Positions 53,825-64,000 of a stretch of DNA of 64,000 bases are shown here, one piece after another. The first letter of the stretch is position 1; each line of letters opens with the position of its first letter. This DNA comes from G965261475 sp965261475 [NCBI: bacterium] (GTDB lineage Bacteria; SAR324; XYD2-FULL-50-16). A program made the translations under genes and the position numbers. The DNA is taken from assembly GCA_965261475.1 (NCBI GenBank), contig OZ253454.1, positions 1,488,001-1,552,000 of the forward strand. The letters run 5' to 3'. The notes under the pieces are model-generated. The model saw only the letters and a list, made by a program, of their open reading frames with translations. It was not told the origin of the DNA and ran no database searches.

Positions 53825-53936
53825 TTTATGCTAGCATAAGGTGAAACTACAATATGTTAGATAAATTATAATTTTTTTCAAGAAAAATTTCTATTTATAA
53901 ATATAGATTTTATATAATTTTTATTGTTAAAAAACA

Positions 53937-54662
53937 ATGATAGAATTCCAAAATGTTTATAAATCTTTCAAGAATTTTCATATTTTACAAGGTTTGAGTA
54001 TTGTTTTTCCCAAAGGTAAAATAACTGTGATGCTAGGAGGCTCTGGTACAGGGAAATCTATCACACTCAAACATATTTTGGGCTTTTTAAAACCAGACAA
54101 CGGCAAAATTTTGATTAACGAAGAAGACACTAGTAATTTTAACGATAAAAAATGGCGAGGAGTAAGAAAAAAAATAGGAATGTCTTTCCAGGGATCTGCT
54201 CTTTTTGATTCTATGAATATCCTAGAAAATGTGCTTTTTCCTTTGAACGAGCATAGCAAAAAAACAAAAGCAGAAATTATTGACATTGCTACAAGAAAAC
54301 TAGAAATTGTGGGGTTGCAAGACCATCTGTACAAGATGCCTGATGAATTATCAGGGGGAATGCGCAAAAGAGCTTCTCTCGCTAGAGCTATAGCACTAGA
54401 TCCTGAGATTGTTCTTTTTGATGAGCCTACTTCTGGACTAGATCCCATTGTTACTTCGGTCATTGACGATTTAGTAAAAAAAACTCAAGAATACACAAAA
54501 TGTACTTTTATTGTTATTAGCCATGATATGCGCTCTACTTTTCGCATAGCAGATAAGATTGCTTTACTTTATAAAGGTAAAATTATCGAAGAAGGAAATG
54601 CAACAGAGTTTCAAAACTCTCCAAATCCTTTAGTGCAGCAATTTATCCATGGATCACTATAA
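53937..54662 (+). CDS. mlaF: Phospholipid ABC transporter ATP-binding protein MlaF
   Basis: MlaF is the ATPase of the MCE-type system that moves phospholipids between the membranes. The 241-residue protein has Walker A GGSGTGKSITLKH, signature LSGGMRKRASLARA and Walker B IVLFDEPTSGLDP. The L-S-G-G-M-R-K-R and F-Q-G-S-A-L-F-D-S-M forms are specific to the Mla/Ttg2A group. mlaD follows by 9 bases. The usual mlaE permease gene is missing from this spot. Confidence 0.94.
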   Translation: MIEFQNVYKSFKNFHILQGLSIVFPKGKITVMLGGSGTGKSITLKHILGFLKPDNGKILINEEDTSNFNDKKWRGVRKKIGMSFQGSALFDSMNILENVLFPLNEHSKKTKAEIIDIATRKLEIVGLQDHLYKMPDELSGGMRKRASLARAIALDPEIVLFDEPTSGLDPIVTSVIDDLVKKTQEYTKCTFIVISHDMRSTFRIADKIALLYKGKIIEEGNATEFQNSPNPLVQQFIHGSL

Positions 54663-54671
54663 GTATAGACA

Positions 54672-56093
54672 ATGCTTGGATTATTTACAAAAATTAAATC
54701 TGAAATTTTGGTTGGAATGTTGGTTGTGGTAGCGATCGGACTGGTTATTTATAGCTCTATCAAAGTCACAGGGTTTAATAGTTTTACCAAAAAAGGCTAT
54801 AAAATAGAAATGATTTTTGACGATGTTTCTGGTTTATCTACCCAAACAGCTGTACGAATCGCTGGAATTCAGGTAGGAAAAATTTTAGCCATTGAGCTAG
54901 TAAATAATAGGGCAAAAGTTATTCTTTATATTTTTGAGGATTACTTAATTCCTAATGATTCGGTTGCTCAAATTCAAACTTTAGGTTTGTTAGGGGATAA
55001 ATATATTGAAATAATTGCAGGAACAAATTTTGCCATTTTAAAAAATGGACAAAGTATTCGTACCAGCAAAGCCCAAGGACTAGATGCTGTGCTAGCAAAT
55101 ATCTCTGATTTAATAGCTACCCTCACAAGAGTTGTAGCAAATAATGAAGTCGCTATTAACCAAGCAGTTACTAATTTTAAGGACTTAAGTGCTTCTTTGA
55201 AGAGCATAGCAGAAAACAATGCATCAAATATCAATCAAATTACTGCTAATTTTAAGGATTTGAGTGTTTCTTTGAATAGAATAGTAGAAAATAATGAGCA
55301 AAAAGTTAATGATTTAATAGAAAATGTCAAAAACTTCAGCACAGAATTAAATAGTATTGCTGAGGCACAAAGCCTACAAAAAAGTGTCTCAAATATAGAA
55401 TCTATTACTAAAAAAATAGATGAAGGAGAGGGCACGCTAGGACAGTTAGTGAACAAAACAGATACAATAGAAAAAATTAACTCTGCTTTGGATGATTTAA
55501 ATAATTTATTAGGCTCTGCTTCCAGATGGACATACGATGTAGGTTTTGAAACCAAGTTTCTTACCAAACAAAATCAGTTTAAACCTAGTTTTTCTCTAAA
55601 AATTAACACTCAAAAAGATAGATTTTATCAACTCAAACTTACTAGCCACCCTATAGGAAAAATATCCGAAGAAACAACAACAAAGACGGTTACTGATGCT
55701 AGTGGCGCTCAAACAATAACAACTACTCAAGCAACAAAAATTACCGACGATTATTTAATTTCTCTGCAAATTGCAAAAAAGTTTTATGATACACAGTTTC
55801 GCATAGGTCTATTTGAGAATGACTTTGGAGTTGGCGTAGATCAATTTTTTGGCGTAAAGAATCAGTGGATACTAACTTCAGAAGTATTTAATTTTCAAAA
55901 AAACCAACCTCCTTATTTATCTTTTGATGCTATTTATAATTACAGAGCTTTAAGGTTTAGCGCGGGCTTTGATGATGTCCTTAACGAAAATCAAAATAAA
56001 AGAGATTTTACTATTGGAGCGGGGTTAGAATTTAACGAGGACGATTTAAAAATATTAGGTGCTAGCGCAATTAGTGGTGGTTTGTCGCCATAA
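54672..56093 (+). CDS. mlaD: MlaD family (MCE domain) protein with 25-residue repeats and a C-terminal beta-rich domain
   Basis: This substrate-binding MCE protein is anchored in the inner membrane by one helix (about 10-30). The MCE domain (about 38-120) has the family's GLSTQTAVRIAGIQVGKI and LGLLGDKYIEI. Residues 157-231 are three 25-residue tandem units starting N-N-E or N-N-A and containing N-x-K-D-L-S-x-S-L, likely coiled coil. The last 200 residues are rich in alternating aromatic strands (e.g. QFRIGLFENDFGVGVDQF), like an outer-membrane-barrel-type domain. The protein is 473 residues against about 180 for E. coli MlaD. Confidence 0.9.
   Translation: MLGLFTKIKSEILVGMLVVVAIGLVIYSSIKVTGFNSFTKKGYKIEMIFDDVSGLSTQTAVRIAGIQVGKILAIELVNNRAKVILYIFEDYLIPNDSVAQIQTLGLLGDKYIEIIAGTNFAILKNGQSIRTSKAQGLDAVLANISDLIATLTRVVANNEVAINQAVTNFKDLSASLKSIAENNASNINQITANFKDLSVSLNRIVENNEQKVNDLIENVKNFSTELNSIAEAQSLQKSVSNIESITKKIDEGEGTLGQLVNKTDTIEKINSALDDLNNLLGSASRWTYDVGFETKFLTKQNQFKPSFSLKINTQKDRFYQLKLTSHPIGKISEETTTKTVTDASGAQTITTTQATKITDDYLISLQIAKKFYDTQFRIGLFENDFGVGVDQFFGVKNQWILTSEVFNFQKNQPPYLSFDAIYNYRALRFSAGFDDVLNENQNKRDFTIGAGLEFNEDDLKILGASAISGGLSP
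55140..55364 (+). repeat. Three 75-base tandem units inside mlaD
   Basis: Units begin at 55140, 55215 and 55290 and each encodes 25 residues. The first two share the DNA stretch aattttaaggacttaag / aattttaaggatttgag and following cttctttgaa / tttctttgaa. The third is more diverged. The unit length keeps the frame and the helical register, so copy number could change without breaking the protein. Confidence 0.85.
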
Positions 56094-56177
56094 AAATATC
56101 ATATTTTAGTAAATAAAATTTTCTTTGAAAAAATCACAGAAAAAATTATACTAAAAAAATAGTTATCAACAAAAAAT

Positions 56178-57173
56178 ATGTACGAAGAGATCAAAGAATT
56201 AGAACTTGCTATTCAAAAAGAAATCCCAAAAATAACAGCCCTCAAAAAAGAACTTGCTTGTTGGATTGTAGGACAAAAAGAAATGATCAATCATTTACTG
56301 ATTACATTGATGAGTAATGGACATCTATTATTAGAAGGCTTGCCCGGTTTAGCTAAAACCTTGACTATCAATGTTTTAGCTAAGGCACTAGCTTTATCTT
56401 TTCAAAGGATACAATTTACTCCTGATATGCTGCCAGCGGATTTAACAGGTACAAATATTTTTAACCCAAAAACTGTAAAATTTACTCCTAAAAAAGGACC
56501 TATTTTTAGCAATATTGTCCTAGCAGATGAAATCAACCGCTCTCCGGCTAAGGTGCAAAGTGCTTTGCTTGAGGCTATGCAAGAAAAACAAGTTACTATA
56601 GGAGCAACTACCTTTATGTTGGACGCACCTTTTGTAGTGCTTGCTACCCAAAACCCTATAGAGCAAGAAGGCACCTATCCGCTTCCAGAAGCGCAGCTAG
56701 ATAGATTTTTAATGAAATCTATGATTGTTTATCCTTCCAAAAAAGAAGAAAAAGAAATTTTAAACAGATTAGATTTTTTGTTGCAAGAAGAAAAAATAAT
56801 TACCCCCGTTTTAAATAAGAAAAATCTTTTCAAAATCCAACAGTTAGTTAAAAAAGTTTACGCAGATGACAAGATCAAAGACTATGTGCTAAATATTGTA
56901 TGGGCAACACGTCAGCCTCAAGAATACGGATTGCAAAATTTAGCTCCTTTGATAGAACTAGGGGTTTCTCCAAGGGCTAGTATTTATTTGATTGTTTGTG
57001 CTAAAGCATCTGCCTTTTTACAAGGTAGGGGCTATGTTACTCCGCAAGATATCAAAGAGGTAGCTCTGCCTATCCTCCGACATAGGCTGAAACTCTCTTT
57101 TACAGCGGAAGCAGAAGAAAAAAGCTGTGATGACATACTGAGTGCAATTTTAGAAAAAATTCCTGTACCTTAA
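56178..57173 (+). CDS. MoxR family AAA+ ATPase
   Basis: This 331-residue MoxR chaperone-like ATPase has Walker A GLPGLAKTLT, Walker B VLADEINRSP, sensor 1 LATQNPIEQEGTYPLPEAQLDRF and the C-terminal sensor 2 segment GVSPRASIYLI. MoxR proteins usually work with a following DUF58 gene and von Willebrand factor A proteins to mature other complexes. None of these follow here: a minus-strand MFS gene comes next. The sequence agttatcaacaaaa just upstream resembles the DnaA-box-like repeats at the origin. Confidence 0.93.
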   Translation: MYEEIKELELAIQKEIPKITALKKELACWIVGQKEMINHLLITLMSNGHLLLEGLPGLAKTLTINVLAKALALSFQRIQFTPDMLPADLTGTNIFNPKTVKFTPKKGPIFSNIVLADEINRSPAKVQSALLEAMQEKQVTIGATTFMLDAPFVVLATQNPIEQEGTYPLPEAQLDRFLMKSMIVYPSKKEEKEILNRLDFLLQEEKIITPVLNKKNLFKIQQLVKKVYADDKIKDYVLNIVWATRQPQEYGLQNLAPLIELGVSPRASIYLIVCAKASAFLQGRGYVTPQDIKEVALPILRHRLKLSFTAEAEEKSCDDILSAILEKIPVP

Positions 57174-57297
57174 GTCTGATAAACTAGCAGCAAAGTTTTA
57201 GTAATAAATTTTCTAGTATCATAGTAGTGTATTAATTTTATTTTACCTCACCAAATTAACATTTGAGACTAGGTAAATTTAAAAATATGTTACGCAG

Positions 57298-58479
57298 CTA
57301 CTGTTTTTTTCGTAGCGGAGGATTCTGAAAATTTTTCATAGAATAAAGGAAGATAAAACTCAAAATTAGTAAAACAAAATAAACATACAAAACATTGATT
57401 TCTAGGAGCAGACCACTAGAAATTGCTCCTACAAAGTGTCCAAAGAATTGTAGTAAATTATAAATGCCGCTAGCAGTGCCCTTGTTTTCTGGATTGCTCC
57501 AGCGTGTAACCAGAGAAGGAAAAATTGGCTCAAAAATGCTATATCCTACAAAAAAAGTTATTAGCCCGATTACAATAAACCAAAAATTAAGAGTAGATGT
57601 TCCCCACAAAAAAAGAATAAACGATGTTATTAAAAATCCAATTCCTAACAAAATTCCTTTGTCAAACCTGCCTTTGCTTTCTACATAAAAAGTGGTAGGA
57701 AACAAGAATAAAAAACTAATTCCTAGCATACTGAGATAAATTTTCCATAGATCTTCTTTAGGGAATTCTAGGTAATTAAAAAGAAAAATTTGTGTAATAA
57801 ATAAAGAAGCAGAAAGTCCTGTTCCACTTAAAAAAGAACCAAAATAGATAATTCTTAATTGCTTGTTATTTAGACAATTCAAAACAGCATCCCAAAATTT
57901 AAGATTTTTCTTTTTTTGCTTATTGTTTGGAATAAAAAATAAAATAGCTAAAAAAGATAAGATTGCCATTACAGATATTGCTTGAAAAAGTTCGCGAATA
58001 CCAAACTGACTAATAAAAAAAGGAGCTATTGCAAACGCCAAACAAAAGGCAATTCCGATACTAAGCCCTAAGAAAGCACTAGCTCTAGCTCTAATCTCGT
58101 CTCTGGTATTATCTGCTAATAAAGCAAAAATAATAGATGCTACTGCTCCAATACCTTGTATAAATCTAGCAAAAATCATCCAGTAAATATTGGTAGCGTA
58201 GATTGCCAATAAGCTACCTAGTACAAAAAACAACAAGGCAATCAGTAAAAGTTTTTTCCTCCCATAAATATCAGATAAATAGCCAAATGGTAGCTGAAAA
58301 ATTCCTTGTGTTAGCCCATAAATTCCAAAAGCTAAACTTATTAAAAAGAAATTATTCAAAGCTAGTGTTTGCGCTAGAATATTAAAAACAGGTAGCACCA
58401 AAAAAACAGAAAACATGCGAAAAAACAATACCACGCTCAACCAAAAAATTACCCATCCTTCTTGTTTGTTAAAGATCAT
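57298..58479 (-). CDS. MFS transporter (YajR/drug-efflux-like)
   Basis: This 393-residue protein has 12 membrane segments. The loop 2-3 motif A is GYLSDIYGRKKLL, typical of drug:H+ antiporters, and a second short form is in the other half. RFIQGIGAVASIIFALLAD is the motif B region of the YajR/TetA-like group. The substrate is unknown. It converges with moxR, with 124 bases between. Confidence 0.86.
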   Translation of the reverse strand: MIFNKQEGWVIFWLSVVLFFRMFSVFLVLPVFNILAQTLALNNFFLISLAFGIYGLTQGIFQLPFGYLSDIYGRKKLLLIALLFFVLGSLLAIYATNIYWMIFARFIQGIGAVASIIFALLADNTRDEIRARASAFLGLSIGIAFCLAFAIAPFFISQFGIRELFQAISVMAILSFLAILFFIPNNKQKKKNLKFWDAVLNCLNNKQLRIIYFGSFLSGTGLSASLFITQIFLFNYLEFPKEDLWKIYLSMLGISFLFLFPTTFYVESKGRFDKGILLGIGFLITSFILFLWGTSTLNFWFIVIGLITFFVGYSIFEPIFPSLVTRWSNPENKGTASGIYNLLQFFGHFVGAISSGLLLEINVLYVYFVLLILSFIFLYSMKNFQNPPLRKKQ

Positions 58480-58648
58480 AAATTACACTTAAAAATAATA
58501 CTATTTTAGTAATAGCATTTTTACTAATATAAATCTGCTTATTATCAGTGTTGTGGTACTAGCGAGCAAAATATTTAACAAATTATTGTTATCAAATCAA
58601 AATAGGAACTTATTGATTGGATATTTTTTACCAACTAACCCTGCGGAG

Positions 58649-59614
58649 TTATTTTTTTTTGAAGAATAAAAAAGGAATCGCCCCTGAAATAAAAACAATA
58701 ATTTGATTGATAATAAATACATTGAATAAGGTTGCTCCTCCTTGAAAATTAAATAGGTTGTAAAGGTTGTCAAAAGCAATATGCCCTACGCCTACACCAG
58801 CTGGTGCAATAGGTAGAGCGGTTACTACTAACCCTAAGGGGATTAGCAGTGCTTGTTGCCAAAAACTGAGAGGCTCAGGGAATAACAGCAAAGAAATTTT
58901 ATAAATAATCAAACAAATTATTAAATGAATTGTAACAGAAAGAATTACAGAAAATATTAATTCTTTTTTTTTACATCGTAGGCAGGCAAAACTTTGCCAT
59001 ACTTGGGATAAAATTGCGGTTTGTAGGAAATCAGGAATCCATTTTTTGCAAGTAGTTTTCCATTTAGTAGGTAAAAATAAAAATAATAGAAAGATGCCTA
59101 CACTCATAACTCCAATTTTAATAAACAAAGAAACATTGTGTAAAAATTCCTGATTTTCTAAACCAAATTTTAAACTAGAAAATAGGAATAAAAAAAACAA
59201 GCCTAACAAACCCAATAATCTATCTACGAGCAAAGAAGTATAAATAGGTGTCCACAGGTATGTTTTTTTCTTTTGTAAATAAATTCCTTTTAGAACATCT
59301 CCACTAACTAATCCAGGCAAAACCGTATTAAAAAAATTACCAATCCAAGTTAGCACTAAGGCATAATTAAATGGAATTTTAATTTGCATACACCTCAAAA
59401 CTAACCACCAACGGAGATTTTGAATTATCATGCAAAGAAAAAGAGCAGGAATCACAAACAAAATAAAGAACCATTTTTTCTCTATGATAATTTTTGTTTG
59501 AGATAGGTCTAATTTACCAGAGTCGACTATCCAATAAAGTAACCCTAATGTTAAGGATAGTTTTAAAAAAAGAATGAAGATTTGTTTTACAGAAAAATTC
59601 TTATTTATCAGCAT
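58649..59614 (-). CDS. Lysylphosphatidylglycerol synthase-like / UPF0104 flippase-type membrane protein
   Basis: This 321-residue protein has eight or so membrane segments and the conserved R-W-W-L-V-L-R, IGNFFNTVLPGLVSGDVLKGIYL and PIAPAGVGVGHIAFDNLYNLF motifs of the UPF0104 (MprF N-terminal/AglD) family. These proteins are proposed lipid flippases and carry no synthase domain. The frame has a TTG upstream at 59638, but the ATG at 59614 is likelier and overlaps accD by 14 bases. Confidence 0.85.
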   Translation of the reverse strand: MLINKNFSVKQIFILFLKLSLTLGLLYWIVDSGKLDLSQTKIIIEKKWFFILFVIPALFLCMIIQNLRWWLVLRCMQIKIPFNYALVLTWIGNFFNTVLPGLVSGDVLKGIYLQKKKTYLWTPIYTSLLVDRLLGLLGLFFLFLFSSLKFGLENQEFLHNVSLFIKIGVMSVGIFLLFLFLPTKWKTTCKKWIPDFLQTAILSQVWQSFACLRCKKKELIFSVILSVTIHLIICLIIYKISLLLFPEPLSFWQQALLIPLGLVVTALPIAPAGVGVGHIAFDNLYNLFNFQGGATLFNVFIINQIIVFISGAIPFLFFKKK

Positions 59615-60449
59615 GAAAATATGAAAATAGCAAAGCAAGTTCTTTTTTTAAGTTTTTTCTGTGTACAATTCTATCTACTACTCCGTGTTTTAAAAGAAAT
59701 TCTGCTCTTTGGAAACCTGCGGGTAATTCTTGATTGATAGTTTGTTGAATCACCCTAGGTCCTGCAAATCCTACTAAGGATTCTGGTTCAACCAAAATAA
59801 TATCACCTAGCATCGCAATGCTGGCAGATACTCCGCCCATGGTAGGGTCTGTCAGTAAAGAAATATAAGGAATATTTACTTTTTTTAAGCGAGTTAGGGC
59901 AGTAGAAGTTTTTGCCATTTGTAATAAAGACAAGGTTCCTTCTTGCATTCTAGCTCCTCCAGATGCTGATATTATGAGTAAAGGGATTTTGTGTTGATAT
60001 GCCCTAGCAATGCTACGGGCAATTTTTTCACCTGCTACAATGCCCATTGATCCTCCCATGTATTTAAAGTTAAAGATACAAACAGAAAGTTTTTTGCCTG
60101 CTATTTTTCCTATTCCACAAACAATAGATTCTGTGCTTTGAGCTTTTTGAGACTCATTTTTTAAGCGCTCTTTATATTTTCTAACATCAGAAAATTTTAG
60201 TGGATCATTGCTTATCAAGTCTTCATCCATTGCTTCAAAAGAATTTTTATCTAACAAATGCTCTATTCTTTCTTTGGCATTTAAGCGAAAATGATAATTA
60301 CACTGCATGCATACTTTGGCGTGCTTGCTTAATTCTTTTTCAAAAAGATGTTCTTTGCATACAGGGCAACATAGCCAAACTCCCGCTGGAATATTGGATA
60401 TTTGTTTTTTGCCTAAAATACTAGGTGCTATTTTTTCAAACCAAGACAT
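59601..60449 (-). CDS. accD: Acetyl-CoA carboxylase carboxyltransferase subunit beta
   Basis: AccD is the zinc-finger subunit that, with AccA, moves the carboxyl group from biotin to acetyl-CoA to make malonyl-CoA. The 282-residue protein has the N-terminal C4 zinc ribbon (Cys28, Cys31, Cys47, Cys50) and the crotonase-fold signature ASGGARMQEGTLSLLQMAKT, with PTMGGVSASIAMLGD and GFAGPRVIQQT. The start codon is ATG at 60449, 8 bases behind the small secreted protein gene. Confidence 0.96.
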   Translation of the reverse strand: MSWFEKIAPSILGKKQISNIPAGVWLCCPVCKEHLFEKELSKHAKVCMQCNYHFRLNAKERIEHLLDKNSFEAMDEDLISNDPLKFSDVRKYKERLKNESQKAQSTESIVCGIGKIAGKKLSVCIFNFKYMGGSMGIVAGEKIARSIARAYQHKIPLLIISASGGARMQEGTLSLLQMAKTSTALTRLKKVNIPYISLLTDPTMGGVSASIAMLGDIILVEPESLVGFAGPRVIQQTINQELPAGFQRAEFLLKHGVVDRIVHRKNLKKELALLFSYFHADK

Positions 60450-60457
60450 AATAATTG

Positions 60458-60778
60458 TTAATAGAGATTAATACGAGATAGTTTTCCTTCTTTTAATAGC
60501 AAAATGTATTCATTTTCTAGCCTCATTACTTTAAAAGTTTGAATTTTTTCACCCTTGCTTACCAAATATTGTTTTTTGTTAAATATGACAACACCAAAAT
60601 ACCCATCTTCTGCTTGTAATTTACCTAAATAAAAAAAATTTACAAGAGGGTTGTGTGTGGTGATTATTTTTTGTTCTTCATTCTTTTTTATTTTTTGGGG
60701 CTTTGCTTTAGAAGCAAAAGGGTTAGCATGCAAATAGTTAAAAAATACAAATGTCATAATTACGACTAGAGTTTTCAC
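60458..60778 (-). CDS. Small exported protein, PilP/GspC-like (tentative)
   Basis: This 106-residue protein starts with GTG. Residues 1-18 form a signal peptide ending around LHA. A lysine-rich linker (22-40) precedes a short beta domain (about 48-106: FFYLGKLQAEDGYFGVVIF, YLVSKGEKI, Y-I-L-L-L-K-E-G-K-L). That layout, short signal, basic linker and HR-like beta domain, resembles PilP of type IV pili or the GspC HR domain. No clear signature can be named. Its GTG overlaps the stop of the preceding gene by 4 bases. Confidence 0.5.
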   Translation of the reverse strand: MKTLVVIMTFVFFNYLHANPFASKAKPQKIKKNEEQKIITTHNPLVNFFYLGKLQAEDGYFGVVIFNKKQYLVSKGEKIQTFKVMRLENEYILLLKEGKLSRINLY

Positions 60779-61299
60779 AATTTGCTAGTTATAAATGAAA
60801 AATAAATATCTACATCTAACAGCGGCTCTTTTGATTGCTCTTGAGAATTGTTAACTTGGATTTTTGAAAGCCACAAATTTTTCTCTTGTATTTTTAATAA
60901 GATATTTTTTAAATCTTTGTAAGTGGATTTAAACTGAATTTTTTTTTCCCAAAGAACAAAATCTTGGTGTTGTTTAAAACTTGTTTCTTGCTTTAAAAGT
61001 TGTAGCTCAAAATTTGCTAAAGAGTTTTGGATTTTAGCATCTATTTCATTCGGCGTGCTTTGCACAAATCGTACTTTATTTTCTTGCTCTAGCACGACAG
61101 TTTCATACCTGTTTTGAATTAACTTAACAAGAAGCTCGCGTGCTACGGTCTCTTGCATTTTACTAATGTTTGTTTCAAAGTACTTTCTTTTTGCTTTTTG
61201 ATAAAAGACAATATAAAGCCAAAGTATAGCTTGAATAATACAAAGGCATAGAATAAGCTTTTTCCAAAAAGGTAGAGCATAAAAAAATTTTAGAATCAT
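60775..61299 (-). CDS. Membrane-anchored coiled-coil protein, PilO/GspM-like (tentative)
   Basis: This 174-residue protein has a short cytoplasmic N terminus, one membrane helix (about 14-32), a coiled coil (about 38-120) and a short ferredoxin-like beta/alpha end. PilO and GspM have this architecture and size. With the next gene (4-base overlap) it would mimic a pilO-pilP pair. No pilM, pilN, pilQ or secretin gene is in the window, so the pair is either a remnant or works with genes elsewhere. Confidence 0.5.
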   Translation of the reverse strand: MILKFFYALPFWKKLILCLCIIQAILWLYIVFYQKAKRKYFETNISKMQETVARELLVKLIQNRYETVVLEQENKVRFVQSTPNEIDAKIQNSLANFELQLLKQETSFKQHQDFVLWEKKIQFKSTYKDLKNILLKIQEKNLWLSKIQVNNSQEQSKEPLLDVDIYFSFITSKL

Positions 61300-61853
61300 T
61301 AATAAATACTAAAAATAATAATTACACAATCTCTATATTTCATAACAAATAAAAGTTAGGTTCAGCTACAAAAATGAGCTACTAGAAATCTTTGTCAAAA
61401 GATAATTTAGATAGCAAACAGATAAGTTAGCGCAGCTAGCGCAGAGTATTCCATTTTCTAGTAATGCGATCAAACTTTAGAGAAAGTTACGCCAAGATTC
61501 TGCCATAGAAACCAAAAAAGATAAAGTAAAAACCAAAATTTTCTATTTTATGTTGTGTATCATAGTAGTAAACTATCAGAATTTATGAGTTTGTTGTTTG
61601 CTTAATGTAGCATAAACCAAGTTACAATTTTTGATTTCAAGAAAAAGGTTATTTATTTTGAGCTATACTCAATATAAGAAGTATGTTTAGTGGTTTAAAA
61701 TCAAAGTTAAAACAATGATGACAAGCACAGAAGTATAGACAATACTAATAATGGTACACTAAATAGACAATGAAAGCTAGAGCTCTATTTTAGATCTACT
61801 AGCAAATATGATTGTCTTCATATAAACTTAACACTGATAAATCATCGCAAACC
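61300..61853. other. 554-base intergenic region, no gene seen
   Basis: No ORF of note, tRNA or terminator was found. The only patterns are the short tandem agcgcagctagcgcag near 61430 and scattered AT-rich tracts. The region separates the pilus-like/accD cluster (minus) from the UMF1 transporter (plus). It may be a junction of the chromosome backbone with acquired DNA to the right (inference). Confidence 0.5.
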
Positions 61854-63565
<1,712 letters not shown>

Positions 63566-63569
<4 letters not shown>

Positions 63570-64000
63570 GAAAAATCGATGCAATTATAAGAGTAATGCA
63601 AGACAATAATGGGCTTGCAAATTGGACTATTATTTATAACGAAATAGAAAAATATTACGCAGATATAAAGCAATCTGAAGAGTGGAAAGCAGGAATTAGA
63701 GGGGTTTTATATAGAGAAATAAAAAATAATCAAAATTTTAAGAAAATAAGTGAAGGGTTATTTTCGTTAATAGAATATGATGAAAATTTATTAATTTTAG
63801 ACGAAGATATTGAAGACACAGAAACATCAACTGTTTTAAAAATTAGAAAGGGACAAAATAAATTTAGAAATAGATTGTTAAAAAATTTAGGCAGTCAATG
63901 TCCTATAACCAAAATAAATGATGAAAGATTGCTGATTGCATCTCATATTAAACCTTGGGCTTTTAGTAATAATTTTGAAAGATTAGACACAAATAATGGT
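63566..64000 (+). CDS. HNH endonuclease, N-terminal part, cut by window edge
   Basis: An ATG at 63566 opens a frame that runs off the right edge after 145 codons. The N-terminal 90 residues look like a winged helix or small alpha/beta domain. From about residue 93 the pattern R-K-G-Q-x-x-F-R-x-R-L-L, then CPITKI, then ASHIKPWAFS matches the HNH domain of restriction-type endonucleases (ASHIKPW is the hallmark). The first histidine of the nuclease is in this last motif. It stands behind a methyltransferase fragment, the usual setting of a restriction-modification system. Confidence 0.8.

Noticed and set aside
56155-56178. agttatcaacaaaa before moxR as a DnaA box of the origin
   Set aside because: A single copy 36 kb from dnaA-dnaN without phased partners. 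Noted only as a resemblance.

Overview
The window is an AT-rich bacterial chromosome segment. By eye it is roughly one third G+C overall and close to 20% around dnaA-dnaN. The cell is Gram-negative: LolCD, an LptE-like lipoprotein, MlaF/MlaD, PBP1a, UppP and TatC are encoded. It has a fairly complete metabolism, with branched-chain amino acid, lysine, aromatic and haem biosynthesis, glycolysis, the pentose phosphate pathway and fatty acid synthesis. It is therefore not an extremely reduced symbiont. I cannot place the lineage. The C-terminal region of MlaD and the style of RpoN recall delta-like groups, but that is an impression from memory. No tRNA, rRNA, CRISPR array or insertion sequence was recognised.

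Layout. 0-18.6 kb: start of uppP (cut by the window edge) with a decayed copy of its 5' end, a beta-lactamase-fold hydrolase, a nucleosidase, VanZ-like and NUDIX proteins, glmU-glmS, uvrC, an LD-carboxypeptidase, class II aldolase, lolCD, an EamA permease, YggT, an acetate-type symporter with its small subunit, and mnmG. 18.6-22.6 kb: the replication origin neighbourhood (dnaA, dnaN) with candidate DnaA-box direct repeats and a long AT-only inverted repeat. To its right the genes run on the + strand to 31 kb (ald, mmsA, EamA, tatC, manC, dgkA, holB, rpoN, transaldolase). Genes on its left are mostly on the - strand, as expected for divergent replication from here.

31-46 kb: prpD and an acuI-like acryloyl-CoA reductase, then the tightly packed grxC-hemE-ilvB-ilvH operon, radA, pyk, ffh, an LptE-like gene, a perfect 20-bp parS palindrome (43662-43681), rdgB, and a two-gene tetrahydrofolate-dependent C1 transfer module (GcvT-like plus MetF-like). 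46-61 kb: marC, tilS, a lone oligopeptide-type permease, PBP1a, aroC, a plant-type dapA, mlaF-mlaD without mlaE, moxR, an MFS transporter, a flippase-like membrane protein, accD, and two small genes that look like pilus or type II secretion assembly proteins.

61.8-64 kb: a UMF1-type MFS transporter, then what looks like the edge of a restriction-modification island. It holds a fragment of a HinfI/CcrM-type adenine methyltransferase, a small unknown ORF and the start of an HNH endonuclease that runs off the window.

The most interesting points are the origin architecture combined with an altered DnaA recognition helix, the parS site, the C1 transfer module of unknown substrate, the degenerate archaeal-type GlmU, TatC with a four-cysteine periplasmic insertion, the repeat-containing MlaD, and the possible restriction-modification remnant on the right.
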